This document shows, piece after piece, positions 32,920-43,729 of a DNA stretch of 64,000 nucleotides. Position 1 is the first letter of the stretch; the number at the start of each line of letters is the position of its first letter. Both the position numbers and the translations under genes were made by a program. The notes below the pieces were generated by a model, which was not told the DNA's origin, made no database searches, and saw only the letters and a program-made list of their open reading frames with translations. The stretch is from Magnaporthiopsis rhizophila (lineage: Eukaryota; Ascomycota; Sordariomycetes; Magnaporthales; Magnaporthaceae), in assembly GCA_003049465.1 (NCBI GenBank), contig PYSS01000031.1, positions 186,001-250,000 on the forward strand. The letters run 5' to 3'.

Positions 32920-35900
32920 TCACCCATCCTCCGTAACCCCCTCCATACCCTTTTTCGGCCGAATGTTGACACTATTTTCATCCCATTCCTCGTCCCATAG
33001 CGGCCACTTGTCATGCTTCAGCCACTCCTCAAACGGCGTGCAGATGCCAACCCTTTCCCGAAACTCCCTGATTCTGTCCACTGCCGGCACATTCTCGGAT
33101 CGCATCCGCTTTACGGCGCGAATCACTCCTTGTTGAACTTCAAGGGGAATGTCCACTTCCGGCTTCTTCATTGGCCCGCCATATCCCAGATTGCATTCCG
33201 CGATTTCTACCAAACGCACCAAATCTTTATCCAGCTTGGCTCCTGGAGCCACTGGATATACGTTCGGGGTTTCGAAGATCGCCATTGGGTCGGTCCGGTG
33301 ATTCATGGCGATGATTGCGATCAGTTGCCCCTGTTCAAATCGGATCTTGGTCATCCCCGGCGCTTGGCTGAACCCATTCACCCTGCTGGCATCTCCCAGC
33401 CCAAATAGCTGGATGGCGCTAGCGAGCAGCGCCGCTGCCGGGTAGGCCACTATTAGCATCGTATCGCCCAATGTCCACGAAGGGCGACAGTTTGGCGTGT
33501 TGTCGTGGTGGAGGAAAATACCTCCCATGCGCCCAAGTCCCATACCTCCATCGCGGAAATAAATCGCAATATATACCTCCTCTTCAAGGCTGCTTCCATG
33601 AGAAAGTAAGAGAGATACTAGCTGTAACAGCATTTGCGGATCTTCCTCAACACCACGGTATAATGACCGCATCCATACCGACCCTATCAACTCTTTAAAA
33701 GCTGTGGTGTGTGCCGTAAGCTCGGCCGTATGTCGTTGGATCGTAGTTATTGTCCATGGCCCATTCCAGACCAGAGATGCTCCCAAATCCAAAAGCTTTT
33801 CCACCACCGGCCGAATGTGATGATGTTGAGACATAGGGTGGGGATAGAGTGAGCAGGCGCAAATCAGGAGCTCTGATATTGCCTCATCGTCGACATTCCG
33901 GCTCGTAACAGCTCTCAAGATTTCGCTCCAAATCTGGTCGGATCCTAGACGCCACATAAGCGTTCGAGCCGTCCGAAGGAGAAACTCGTGCTGACGTCCC
34001 ACTGTTGTCTGACGAGCCATGGGAAATGACCTACCCGCTTGCTGTATCAGGTCAAAGCAATGGGCTGGGACGATGGCATCGGCTGTGATATGACCGGTGT
34101 TAAAGACCTGCTCGCAAAGCCGTAGCAGCTGTAGCCGTGGGACGTCCATCGAGTCGTAGTTTCTATGGCTGTCTTCGGGTAGCAGCATTATCGACTCCAA
34201 GATGCCAGTGAGCTGGCACGGTGCTACGGCTCCGTCATGAAAGAGGATGCTTTCTCGCATAATAAGTGTTCTAGCCAGTACGGACTCGATGTACTTATAG
34301 TGCGGAAGAGCTCCAGGGAAGCTGCCGTAAGCTAGGATACGCTGTCCTGTCTCCGTGTCCGTGAGGAAGTCTCTCGCGGTTCGGTGCAGGAAATATACAT
34401 CTCGCTCCATGTACGGTATCAACATATCGTACTCTTCACCATGCCAGGGCAAAAAGGGCGAGTCCCCGATCATCCGCTCCAGTTCGCTGGCTTCTGCTGC
34501 GTCAAGGGTCGAAGGACACACCAAAAGTCCAGCACACGCAACTTCGATGTCGCGTTTCGTGGCTTCGCAAGCACTTATCAAGGAGGCTGCCGGAGCAATG
34601 CCCTTGGTCTCGAACGCGAAGAGTCGGGTCGAAATGGTAGGTGTTGTTGCGACCATGAAACCAAATATGCTCGTCAGGCGCGTCCAAGGTAGTACATCGT
34701 CAATGGCGAGCTGGAAGTATGAGCCGGCGCGGTTTCTGATAGGGGCGCTTTCGGCATCCGTTCTCGCCCACATATCTGTGTACAGGTCTTCGAGATCTGT
34801 TGGCAATTTCTCGATCCGGTGTTTCAGATCCTCAACCGTCTCGCCCTGGTGAAGGGCTTTGGTAACCGCTTTGACAGTAAGGCACAGCCAAAGAAAAACT
34901 CCTTCGGCTTTGTAAAGGAGCTCACGAACAAGCCAATCCCGAAAGACATCACAGCTCGGCGGCGTCTTGCCCCGGAAAAATAATGAGATGTGGCGGGTTT
35001 CCCAGTCGTGGCGGAGGATGGTGCTGTGATAGTCGGGTGGGACCTTGATGTTGTCCCTGCCGTACTTTTTCAAATCGGAAAAGTTGACCTGTTCGAGCCG
35101 GAGTTGCGGAAAGGAGCGCAGACTTCTCAGGAAGAGAGGCTCACGACGTGAACCCAGACACATTTTCAGCCTTTGGGACTGTGAAGCTAACTGTCTAAGC
35201 TCCTCGATAACGTCAAGTAGCCGCAATGCCCCGTCCTTGGGAAACACCTCGTCAAGTCCGTCGAGGAAAATGGCAATGGGCTTTGGGTAGTGGCTCAGCA
35301 CCTCATGGAGAGTCACCAGCAGCTCTTCGGACGACCAGTCCGATTCTTGGTCCTTGTCAAGCGCGGCAGCGAACTTGGCTCCTCGGAGAAGCTGGTCCGT
35401 GAATTGCGATTCCTTCGAAAGAAGCTGGTGGAGCAAAGAACATAGCATCCCTTTGATGCTTCGTTGCATCTCTTTTCCCGGGCCCCAGAAAAAGTGAGAC
35501 ACGAGCACCACGCCCGACTGCCAGACATCCAGAAATGTTCTCGTGAGGTCGTCATTGAGAAGATACTTCATCAAAGTTGTTTTTCCTGAACCGGGCTTGC
35601 CACTGATCCAGTATACCGGGGCGGCGGATCGGAGCCAGTCGCAATATCTGTCCCAGGATATGTCTTGGACCGATGTCTCCGTGCTGTCACTGGAACTGAC
35701 ACCATCACTCCCGTCCCGCAGAACCCAGGAGAATGTGCCAGAGTGCGAAGGTGTGACTTGATTTCGGCGCTCGTTCATGCGATCGAACTTGAGGCTACGC
35801 AGGAGCCGCTCCCTTCTGGCGGCGAGCCAGGCGTCGTCATCTCGTTGTGCTGCGCTCCGAACCACGATGTTGATGTCATTTCTCAAGGATCTTCCGAGCC

Positions 35901-36669
35901 TGTGGGATGTTTCGGTGACGTGATCTTTTACTGCCTTTTCGCTCTTGGCCGTTGCCGCATTGATGTGGGCTTTTGTATGGGCGGCCTCGGTGGCTATAAG
36001 TTTACAGATGTCGATTTTTCCGTTGCGATACTCGTCGATGAGCAACTTCGCCTTTGCATCAAGGCAAGAGAGGTCACTATTGGACTTTTCCAATCGCTCA
36101 CTGTTTTCCATGGTCAGCATTTACTCCCTCTATTCATGTGGTGAAGCCGATGGCACGAAAGCTGTGAAGAGCAGAACATACTCTATCCTGGCCAAGAGGC
36201 TTGTCTGCAAAAGAACCAGTACATCCTTGAGCCTGCCCTCGAGTTTTTCTAATCGCCGTTTCCGCCATGCCGTTTTTGCCGTGATCTTCAAAGTCGCGAC
36301 CAGCTTTGCCCTCGTTGAATGCCCGTTGAGAAAGTTGACTTCTTCGCGCAGATCGCGCGCAGCCCCCTGGCACTTGTCGGCTAGCTCTGACAGCTGCTTG
36401 TCTAGCGACTTGGCCCTGGTCGCACCCGCCCGTGTCGAGGTAGAAGTCGCCGAGGTGGAGGTGGCGGAGACAGTGGTCGTCGACGCCGTCACCCCGAGGA
36501 TTTGACTCGAAATATTCTCGAGGGCGCTCGCGCTTTCCGTCAGAGCGGGGTCGAGGGCACCATCCTTGTACACTTGCTTGGCGACCCTGATCGTGTTGAG
36601 CCCGACTCCGATGACCTGCAAGATGTTGCAAGCGAGGCCCAGAGCCGCGACCGGCTCCAGGCCTGACAT
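32920..36669 (-). CDS. NLR-like NACHT-domain STAND protein
   Basis: Two exons (36669-36182 and 36100-32920) with an 81-nt intron give 1222 aa. The donor GTATGT and the phase-2 junction are clean. Residues 1-160 resemble the helical N-terminal domain of fungal STAND proteins (MSGLEPVAALGLACNILQVI), possibly HeLo-like or SesA-like; I cannot decide which. The NACHT NTPase follows, with Walker A GKPGSGKTT near residue 330 and Walker B IAIFLDGLDE near residue 443. A helical region typical of fungal NACHT proteins (RDVYFLHRTARDFL) follows. I see no WD40, ankyrin or TPR repeats, so the sensor end is either novel or degenerate. Such proteins act in heterokaryon incompatibility and innate-type self/non-self recognition, with ligand-driven oligomerisation. 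No obvious partner effector gene lies upstream. Confidence 0.88.
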
Positions 36670-37409
36670 TTCTGCCGTCGAGCGTGCCTTCTATGGATAG
36701 GAGTATGGATGATTTGTATGTATGGAGGTGACTTCCAAACGGCGGGGGAGGTTGCGTCGCTCTTTCCTTGGGGCGCAGGGCAGAAGTGGCGGGGTACATG
36801 AGTGAGGGTAGGCTGCAGCTGCCCTGCTATTGAGCAATCTGCAGGCTGTCTCATACCATAGAAGGCACCCAATGGAAATATCCCGAAGCGTCCGGTAATA
36901 TTTAGAGGACGGGGGCCAAGCAATTCTATTGGTGCGGTGTGCGGAGTGCAGATAACTGCCCGGGAAGGTAAGCAGATCATGGCAAGGCAGCAGCCCGTGT
37001 TTTCTAGAGGAACCCGGTTCCAACAGCCGCCTTGCAACCAAACATTGGCTGGGTGCCTGGTTGTCGAACTCAGGAGTCTCAGGGCGGAGGACGTATACTG
37101 TAGACTCCAAAAGGGGTTACAAGTCGGCGCTACCCAATTCCACAGTCGGTTGCTCTCGAACTTGCTTGGAGTGGCTGCCAAAGGAAGGGAGACGTCCTGC
37201 CCTTATCGTCGGGCGTATCGATATTTGGTCTCATAGACTATACCTAGGCGGGCTGTCCTCGACTAACAAATCACCAACAAAGACCATACATGTCCTGACA
37301 TGATTGTAAACCTTGGGTGAACATGCTGCTATAGTATCATTTCCAAGCAAACGCCAGTCAACCCTGAGATCGGGACAAAAAAAAATGCCACAGAACACAA
37401 TACAAGAAA
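36670..37409. other. Spacer between NLR gene start and MRC1 end
   Basis: This 0.74-kb region contains the NLR promoter and a TACCTAGG motif at 37241-37248. I see no gene. Confidence 0.45.
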
Positions 37410-40400
37410 TCACTCAAATTTGCCAGCAGAAAACAGGCCGCCGACCACCTTGCTCCTCCCCTCTGCGCCCTTCCACTTCCTCGCCTCGCGCCGCCGCTCC
37501 TTCTCCGCCAGCGCCGCGAGCCGCTCCGTCTCGCGCGCAAAGTAGTTGATGCCCGACCGCTTGCTCGCGTTCTTCTTGATCTTGGCCTCGTCCCCGAACC
37601 CGGCCCCGCCGCCGCCGCCGCCAGTAGCCGCGGCAGCAGGGCCGCTGGTGACGCCAGTAGAAGACGTCGTCGTAGACGAAGACATGGAGGCGATCGAGTT
37701 GCTCGTCGCGCGCCGCAACAGTGCCGGCACCTTGAAGGAACCCGAACTACCGCCGACGCCGCCGCCCGCCATGACGAACGCGGCCCTCGAGCCCGAGCCC
37801 GTCCGCCCGAGACCGCCAGCAGCCGAGACCTCGCTGGTGGAGGACCCCGAGCGTTTGAGGCTGATTCGGTCCACCACGGCCACGGCGGCGCGGCGTCGCG
37901 GGTTCTGGTTCTCCTTGTTGCTGCTCTCGGCCGGTCTGTCCTCTCCTTCGCTATCAGAGCTGACATCGGTGGCCGAGATCATGGAGCTCATAGATTTCTG
38001 GTCCTCGAGCAGGTTCGACAGTGACTCGCGGATCTCGCCTAGGTTCGACGGCTTCTTGCCGTCCAGAGTGCGGCGCTGGGGACCCGGGAGTCGAGGAGGG
38101 GGCGCCATTGCATGCTGCTGCTGCTGCTTCGGCTGGCTGTCGGGGATAGACTCATCTGCAGCCTCCTGACTGTCCTCCTCTGAAGATTCTGGTTTTGATG
38201 GCTGCACGATAAGGAGGTCGTCCATATCCTCGTCATCGCTCCCGCGATCCTCGATGGTGCGCATGAATGCCGATGTGCGTGGATTCTCAGCCACCTTGGA
38301 CACGCGCTCATCGGCGAAGAGGGCTTTTTGCATCTTGGCGAACTGCCTCCGCTTCATGCGCCTGCGGGCCTCGCCACCATCGTCGTCGTCCGACAAGTCG
38401 TAGTCGTTGCCGCGCTTGCGTCGGAGCATGCCCGTCGTGATGTCGCGGAAGAGCTTCTCGACCTGTTTCTCATCGCTGGCCCGCTCCCGGTCGGCATAGA
38501 GGGCGGCGATCTTGGCCTTGTCCGACTCGCTGACACCCGTCTTGTCGTCGATCATGCCCTCGACGTCCTGACCGTCATCGTCGCTGTCCTCGCCGTCGGC
38601 ACCACCCAGACCGGCGTACTCGTCTTCAGACTCCTCGGCCTGCTCCTCGAACATCTCCTTGGCCTTGCTCTTCTTCCTGTCAAACTCCTTTTGTTGCTTG
38701 CGCCGCTTCTCTTTGACGGCCGCCTTGTTCAGAACATCAAACGCGTCCGCCGCGGCAGCTCTAGGCTCCTCGGCATCATCGATTTGCTGACCATCGTCGT
38801 CCTCGGGAGCCGCAGCCTTGCGGCGGAGCTTGCCCTTGCGGACCAGGGGTGAGCTTTGGATCACGAGTTCGGGCTGAGTAGAGTCGATAACCGCCGAAGG
38901 GGCTGGAGTCTCGCGGTCGTCTTCGACGAAGCGTCTCTTTAGAGGCGACCGATGCTGGAAGCCTTCGTCCTGGGTGGGCTCCAGCCAGTCAGACTGCTGT
39001 GTGGCCGTGGCAAAAACATCGTCCCGCATCAAGCTGTCTAGGCCGTGAGCCTGCGACTGGGCAAGGTTTAGCTGCACGCCCTGCGAATCGTCCCCGCCCA
39101 GTTGCGTCATCTGCGTGGGCTGGCTGTTGAGGATCAGCTCGTCGTGCTGCGACTGCGAGAGGTTCGGGCCATGGAAGTCCTCGAATGTTGGCATCGGCTG
39201 CGAGGGCGAACCTGCAGCGAGGTTGGCCTGGCTGTCATCCATGGTGCCAGCAAAAATCTGGGTTAGGCCGAGGCCGGCGGATTCACCCAACTTCACTGGA
39301 AGGCCTGGGATGAAGGTCTTGGTGGCAGAACGCAGGACGGATGTGGGCTCTTGCGGCGACTGCTGGCCCCTGGCAGATGGGGACCTGAACATGGCGGCCT
39401 TGGGGCGTGGGGTAGCTTCTACAGCACGGGACTTCGGCGTCGGGGCGGCAGCTCCGTTGTCGGTGTCGTCTTCATCGTCCGAGATGACAGTGATTTGTTT
39501 CTTGATGCGGCGAGATTTCTGTTTCGTTAGCCGCACGCCGCCATCCTCGTCAGCATCTTCATCCTCGGACGCCTGATCGGCGGATTCGTCCGCCGAGTCC
39601 GCCTGCTCATCGACCAAGCCGTCCATGGCGCCATCCTCCTCCTCCTCCTCCCCATCCTCCCGACCATCGTCCATCACGGCGTCCTCATCTTCGGAACCGG
39701 ACAGCTCGACTTCAGCGACCTCCTGCTCTTCGTCTTGGAAGTCGCCGTCCTCGCCGTCGTCACTGTCGTCCCAGGCTAGGGGGTCGACGGCACCGGACTC
39801 CTTCCTTTCCTTCTTGGTCTCCTCCTTCTCGCGCAGCATGATCTCTTCAGCTTCGCGCCTGGCACGCGCCACAATGTCTTCGATGTCCTTGAGCTCCTGT
39901 TCGCGCTCCTCCTCTGTCTGCACATGCACGCCTTTGGCACGTAGCGCCTCCAGGCGACGTTCCCGCTCGAGGCGGGCCTGCTCACGCGCGCGCCGGTGCA
40001 GGCTAGCCTGAAGCTCCCCTGCCGTCATGGCATTATCCACCAACTGCTTCATGCCTCGGCGACCCGCCGCAACCCCGTCTTTGCCATCAGAGCCGCCTCC
40101 GATCTGGGCAAGGATGCGCAGCGCGTGGAGGGACTGGTCCGTCTCCTGGCGGCGGGCGGGTACGCGGTCGAATAGGGCATCGAGCTTCGTCTTCTGTGCG
40201 ACTATGAGCTGCTCCTCGTCGTCATCGACCGTGACCATGTTGGCCTGGACAGCAGGCAGGGTCACCCGAAACTGGCGACGCTTGAGCACAGGTTCGTCCT
40301 TCTCAAGGTCGGCAGCCGTAGCTTTGCCTTTGCCCTTGTCCAGCTTCGAAAAGCGAACCTCGGCTACCTCGCTGGCCCCAGCCTGCATGCTCTCGGTCAC

Positions 40401-41516
40401 TTGAGCAGCCGTATCCGCCTTGGCCTCAGCACCGTCCTTCCGGACCGTTGGGGGAGAGGTCGGGGGCGTGTCGTCATCCTTCGTCTCGGCGTCGGTGTGA
40501 TGAATCGACACTGGAGACGAGGGGCGGCTGGAGTTTGCCGGAGCGGCAACGGGCTTTTCCGGGACCGACGCGGCACCAGCAGGTTTGAAGTTGAAACGTT
40601 CAAAGAGCGAGGCCTTGGTGACCTTTGTTTTGGTCTTGGCCTCGTGTGCCAGCTGCAGGTTCCTATTGAGCCGCTGCGTCTCGCGGTGCATTTCCTCGAG
40701 GGCCTTTTTGCTGGCCTTGCGTGCCGAGGGGCGAGCCTGGGAACCCTGAGTGAGTTTGTGACCGCCCTCGTCGTCGGTGAGGCCGTCGTCCTCCCCGTCA
40801 TTGATAAAGCTGTCGGCAGCGGCGGGCTCGCTGCCCCTCTCTTCCGTCTCTCTCCTGGCCTTCTCCTCGGCCTCACGCACGCGTTTCTCTCGCAGCTCGA
40901 GCAGACGAGCCCGGAAGCGCTTGCTCTTGGTAGGATCCTCGGGCAGCTCGCCCTCATCGCCGGAGCCTAATGGAGACGCAGCTGCGAGTGACGCTGCCCT
41001 GTCTTTTGAGGGCGTCACGAACATTGCTGGGGACGAAGCGGCCGAGCTGGCGGGGCTCCGTTGCCTGGTCGGCGTCTGAGCCTTGGCGGGCTTCTGCCGC
41101 CTAGGGTGCCGAGTCATAACCTCGTCGTCCTCGTCATCTTCATCGTCGGCTTGTTCGGTAGCGTGCGTGTCGGGTTCGGGTGTTGATCTGCTTGCTGATT
41201 TGGTGGGCGTGTGGATGTCCTTGGGAGAGGCCTCACCGGCCTGCATGCGCGCTGCCAGACGCCCTCGGGGGCGGAGGATGTCCTGGTCGTCGCTGTCACT
41301 GCTGTCGGCCTGGGGTGTCGGGCTTTTGCTGATAGCTCTGGCTGGCCTTGCCGCCGGCCTAAACAGTCGGGTGGTCCCACTGGACTCCTCATCTGAGCTA
41401 TCAATGGCTGCCAGCATCTTCCGCAGCTTTGACCTAGGGGTGAGTTGCGGTGAGCTGGAGTTGGACCGTCTCGCCGAGACGGCTGGGGAGGGCGACCGCG
41501 ACGAAGCCATTGTCAT
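37410..41516 (-). CDS. DNA replication checkpoint mediator MRC1 (claspin)
   Basis: This is a single exon of 1368 aa, highly charged and mostly disordered, as in all MRC1/claspin proteins. The MRC1-like domain spans about residues 950-1105 (AKEMFEEQAEESEDEYAGLG, RRRMKRRQFAKMQKALFADE, VAENPRTSAFMRTIED). The N-terminal half holds many SQ/TQ sites (for example ILNSQPTQMTQLGG, GVQLNLAQSQ), which are targets of Mec1/Rad3-type kinases. MRC1 travels with the replisome next to Tof1-Csm3, couples helicase to polymerase epsilon and activates the Rad53/Cds1 checkpoint kinase at stalled forks. A second in-frame Met lies two codons downstream of the first. A cluster of MCB cores lies about 190-250 bp upstream. 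Confidence 0.92.
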   Translation of the reverse strand: MTMASSRSPSPAVSARRSNSSSPQLTPRSKLRKMLAAIDSSDEESSGTTRLFRPAARPARAISKSPTPQADSSDSDDQDILRPRGRLAARMQAGEASPKDIHTPTKSASRSTPEPDTHATEQADDEDDEDDEVMTRHPRRQKPAKAQTPTRQRSPASSAASSPAMFVTPSKDRAASLAAASPLGSGDEGELPEDPTKSKRFRARLLELREKRVREAEEKARRETEERGSEPAAADSFINDGEDDGLTDDEGGHKLTQGSQARPSARKASKKALEEMHRETQRLNRNLQLAHEAKTKTKVTKASLFERFNFKPAGAASVPEKPVAAPANSSRPSSPVSIHHTDAETKDDDTPPTSPPTVRKDGAEAKADTAAQVTESMQAGASEVAEVRFSKLDKGKGKATAADLEKDEPVLKRRQFRVTLPAVQANMVTVDDDEEQLIVAQKTKLDALFDRVPARRQETDQSLHALRILAQIGGGSDGKDGVAAGRRGMKQLVDNAMTAGELQASLHRRAREQARLERERRLEALRAKGVHVQTEEEREQELKDIEDIVARARREAEEIMLREKEETKKERKESGAVDPLAWDDSDDGEDGDFQDEEQEVAEVELSGSEDEDAVMDDGREDGEEEEEDGAMDGLVDEQADSADESADQASEDEDADEDGGVRLTKQKSRRIKKQITVISDDEDDTDNGAAAPTPKSRAVEATPRPKAAMFRSPSARGQQSPQEPTSVLRSATKTFIPGLPVKLGESAGLGLTQIFAGTMDDSQANLAAGSPSQPMPTFEDFHGPNLSQSQHDELILNSQPTQMTQLGGDDSQGVQLNLAQSQAHGLDSLMRDDVFATATQQSDWLEPTQDEGFQHRSPLKRRFVEDDRETPAPSAVIDSTQPELVIQSSPLVRKGKLRRKAAAPEDDDGQQIDDAEEPRAAAADAFDVLNKAAVKEKRRKQQKEFDRKKSKAKEMFEEQAEESEDEYAGLGGADGEDSDDDGQDVEGMIDDKTGVSESDKAKIAALYADRERASDEKQVEKLFRDITTGMLRRKRGNDYDLSDDDDGGEARRRMKRRQFAKMQKALFADERVSKVAENPRTSAFMRTIEDRGSDDEDMDDLLIVQPSKPESSEEDSQEAADESIPDSQPKQQQQHAMAPPPRLPGPQRRTLDGKKPSNLGEIRESLSNLLEDQKSMSSMISATDVSSDSEGEDRPAESSNKENQNPRRRAAVAVVDRISLKRSGSSTSEVSAAGGLGRTGSGSRAAFVMAGGGVGGSSGSFKVPALLRRATSNSIASMSSSTTTSSTGVTSGPAAAATGGGGGGAGFGDEAKIKKNASKRSGINYFARETERLAALAEKERRREARKWKGAEGRSKVVGGLFSAGKFE

Positions 41517-41706
41517 AGGGTATCGAAAAAATTAGGAAGCAATGCCGTTGGATAGTGTTGTCGTATGGGTATTATTTCGTGAGTGATGCTAGAAATGTTG
41601 GCTCGAGAGGCAGATCGGGTCGAATGGGGTCCCACGGCGTTGGCTGGGGGAATGGATGGGAGGTAGGAGCTTCTAAAGTGGAGGGGCGCACGAGCTCTTT
41701 TGATGG

Positions 41707-41763
41707 ACGCGTTACTGACGCGGATCGCGTCGCTGCAAATCAAAATCCCTGCACAGCGACGCG
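41707..41763. promoter_or_regulatory. MCB (ACGCG) cluster upstream of MRC1
   Basis: Four MluI-cell-cycle-box cores lie within 57 bp: ACGCGT at 41707-41712, ACGCG at 41718-41722, CGCGT at 41726-41730 and ACGCG at 41759-41763. The cluster is 190-250 bp before the MRC1 start. MBF-type factors bind this motif to drive G1/S genes in yeasts. Confidence 0.6.
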
Positions 41764-42085
41764 AACCCGCGACCCCACTGACGTCGCCTGTCACCCCACT
41801 GCCAATTCAGTGCCAGAAGTCGGGCACGCCCTGCTTCACTCGATCGAGAAATCTACCATAGCCTTGATAGCTCAACTCCATCGGCACAACATCACCACGT
41901 GCCGGAAATTGATGATAATGGGAGACCTGTCTAGGCAATGGACGAAATACGGGGTCTATGGATTCAATCACATTCATTCTTATTCGTCTCTACGCTCCTA
42001 TCTAGATCCCAAAGACCTCCCCACCGCCCACTCGAATCCGCTCTCATCCACGAAAAGCACCCCAGCTCACAAAGCACCGCTCACT

Positions 42086-43729
42086 TTACACCCGCCTCTT
42101 AAATGCAACCTCCAGCGCGACAGGCTTCCGTAGGAATCCTTCGCGGGTCTCCATCGGACCCTGCCTCAACTCCACGTCGTACCGGCGCGCCCACGAAACC
42201 GCAATGAGCTTGAGCTCCATCTCAGCGATGTTGCGCCCGATGCACGCGCGCGGGCCATAGCTGAAGGGGATGAAGGCGTTCTTCTGTCGCTCCGTGATGA
42301 TGCCCTCGGCCCACCTCTCGGGCTTGAAGTCGTCGGCGTCGGCGCCCCAGATCTCGGTGGAGTGGTGGATGCTGTAAGTAGGCACGCTGAGAACCGTCCC
42401 CGGCGGGAAGAAGTGGCCGCGGATCTCGACGCCGGGCGAGTCGAGCGGCACCATGCGCGGCAGGCCGACGCCCGAGGTCGAGTGGTAGCGCATTGTCTCG
42501 TTGACGACGGCTTGCAGGTACGGCAGGTCGCGCACCATCTCAAACTTGGGCACCGTCACGTCGGCAGGAATCGCGGCGTCCAGCTCGGCCCGCAGCTTGG
42601 GCAGCACGTGAGGGTTGTTCAGGACGTGGTACATCAACGCGCAGCTGGTGTTGGACGTCGTGTCGGACCCCGCGATCAGCTGCGTCAGCGCCTCGGCCGT
42701 GAGCTCCTCGCGGCCCAGCGGCTCGCCCTTGTCGTCGCGCCCCTCCATCAGCCGAGCCAGCAAGTCCTTGCGCTCGGCGGGGGGCGGGTTCTCGAGCCGC
42801 CGCCGCACCTGCGCGATGGCGATGCCCGCCAGCGACTTGACGGCCTCGAGGCCTCTGGCGAAAAAGGGGTCCGGGAGGTACTTGGCCACCGGCAAGAGCT
42901 GCGGCATGCAGCCCAGCGTGGCCGAGACCTCGCCGCGCCGGTTGAGGATCTCGACGGCAGGTGCGTACACGGGGTCGCTGTCGGGCGATTCCCGCAGCTC
43001 GGCCACGTCGGCGCCCGCGCGGAGCATGCCCAGCGGCGCCCCGAAGGCCAGGTCGCCGATGATGTCGAAGGCAATGTAGTTGAACCAGTTCAGGCTGTCG
43101 ACATGACAGCTGCCGTCTGGCGACCCTCCTGCTGCCGCCTTTGCCGCCATCTCGTCCCAGCGCTGCACAAAAAGCTCGAGGTTTTCGTGGATGTAGGGCT
43201 CGAATTGGCCCACCGACTTGGCGCTAAAGGTGTGCGAGACGATCTTGCGCTTGCGCGTGTGCTCGGCCCGGGACCGCGTGTTGAAGAGGCCGCGCCGGAT
43301 GGAGACGAAGGCGTCGTAAAATTCGCTGCAAGGAAAGGAAAAAAAAAAAAAAAAAATGGGCGCGTCAGCAACTCCCCGATGAATCAAGCTCACAGGGAAC
43401 AGAGCATATGATATCTTATGATATACTCACGCCTTCAAGAAACCATTTCCGTGGCCGTAAATGGCTTGAATGGCAGCGTCGTCGTTGATGCTGATGTGGT
43501 TCGGCTGCACCCTCATCACCTTGCCGTACTTCTTGTGCGCCTCATGCACGATGAGATACCGTCGCCCGCGCCGCGCCGACAGCAACAGCCAGGCGTCGGA
43601 GAAGCGCGCGAGCAGGGGGCCGGGGATGTCCCGGAAGTGGCCGTACGTGAAGAAGTACGGATACACAAAGTAGGCCACGACGCCGAGGAGCGCCGTCCAC
43701 GGCGATAGGATGTACTCGGCGACTGTCAT
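42086..43729 (-). CDS. Cytochrome P450, CYP53/benzoate 4-monooxygenase-like
   Basis: Exons 43729-43431 and 43325-42086 join across a 105-nt intron to give 512 aa. The N-terminus is a membrane anchor (ALLGVVAYFVYPYFFTY) followed by the Pro-rich hinge RDIPGPLLARFSDAW. The I-helix is AGSDTTSN near residue 317, the ExxR motif is ETMR near 375, and the heme loop FSYGPRACIGRNIAEMEL has its ligand Cys at 461. The heme-loop wording and the FKPERWAEG block match what I recall of bphA/CYP53 enzymes. Those enzymes 4-hydroxylate benzoate at the ER, with NADPH-P450 reductase, and feed the beta-ketoadipate pathway. The P450 family is certain; the substrate is an inference. No other aromatic-degradation gene is beside it. 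Confidence 0.88.

Noticed and set aside
42362..43411. 349-codon plus frame opposite the P450
   Set aside because: It is antisense to the P450 exon, whose heme and I-helix motifs are intact.
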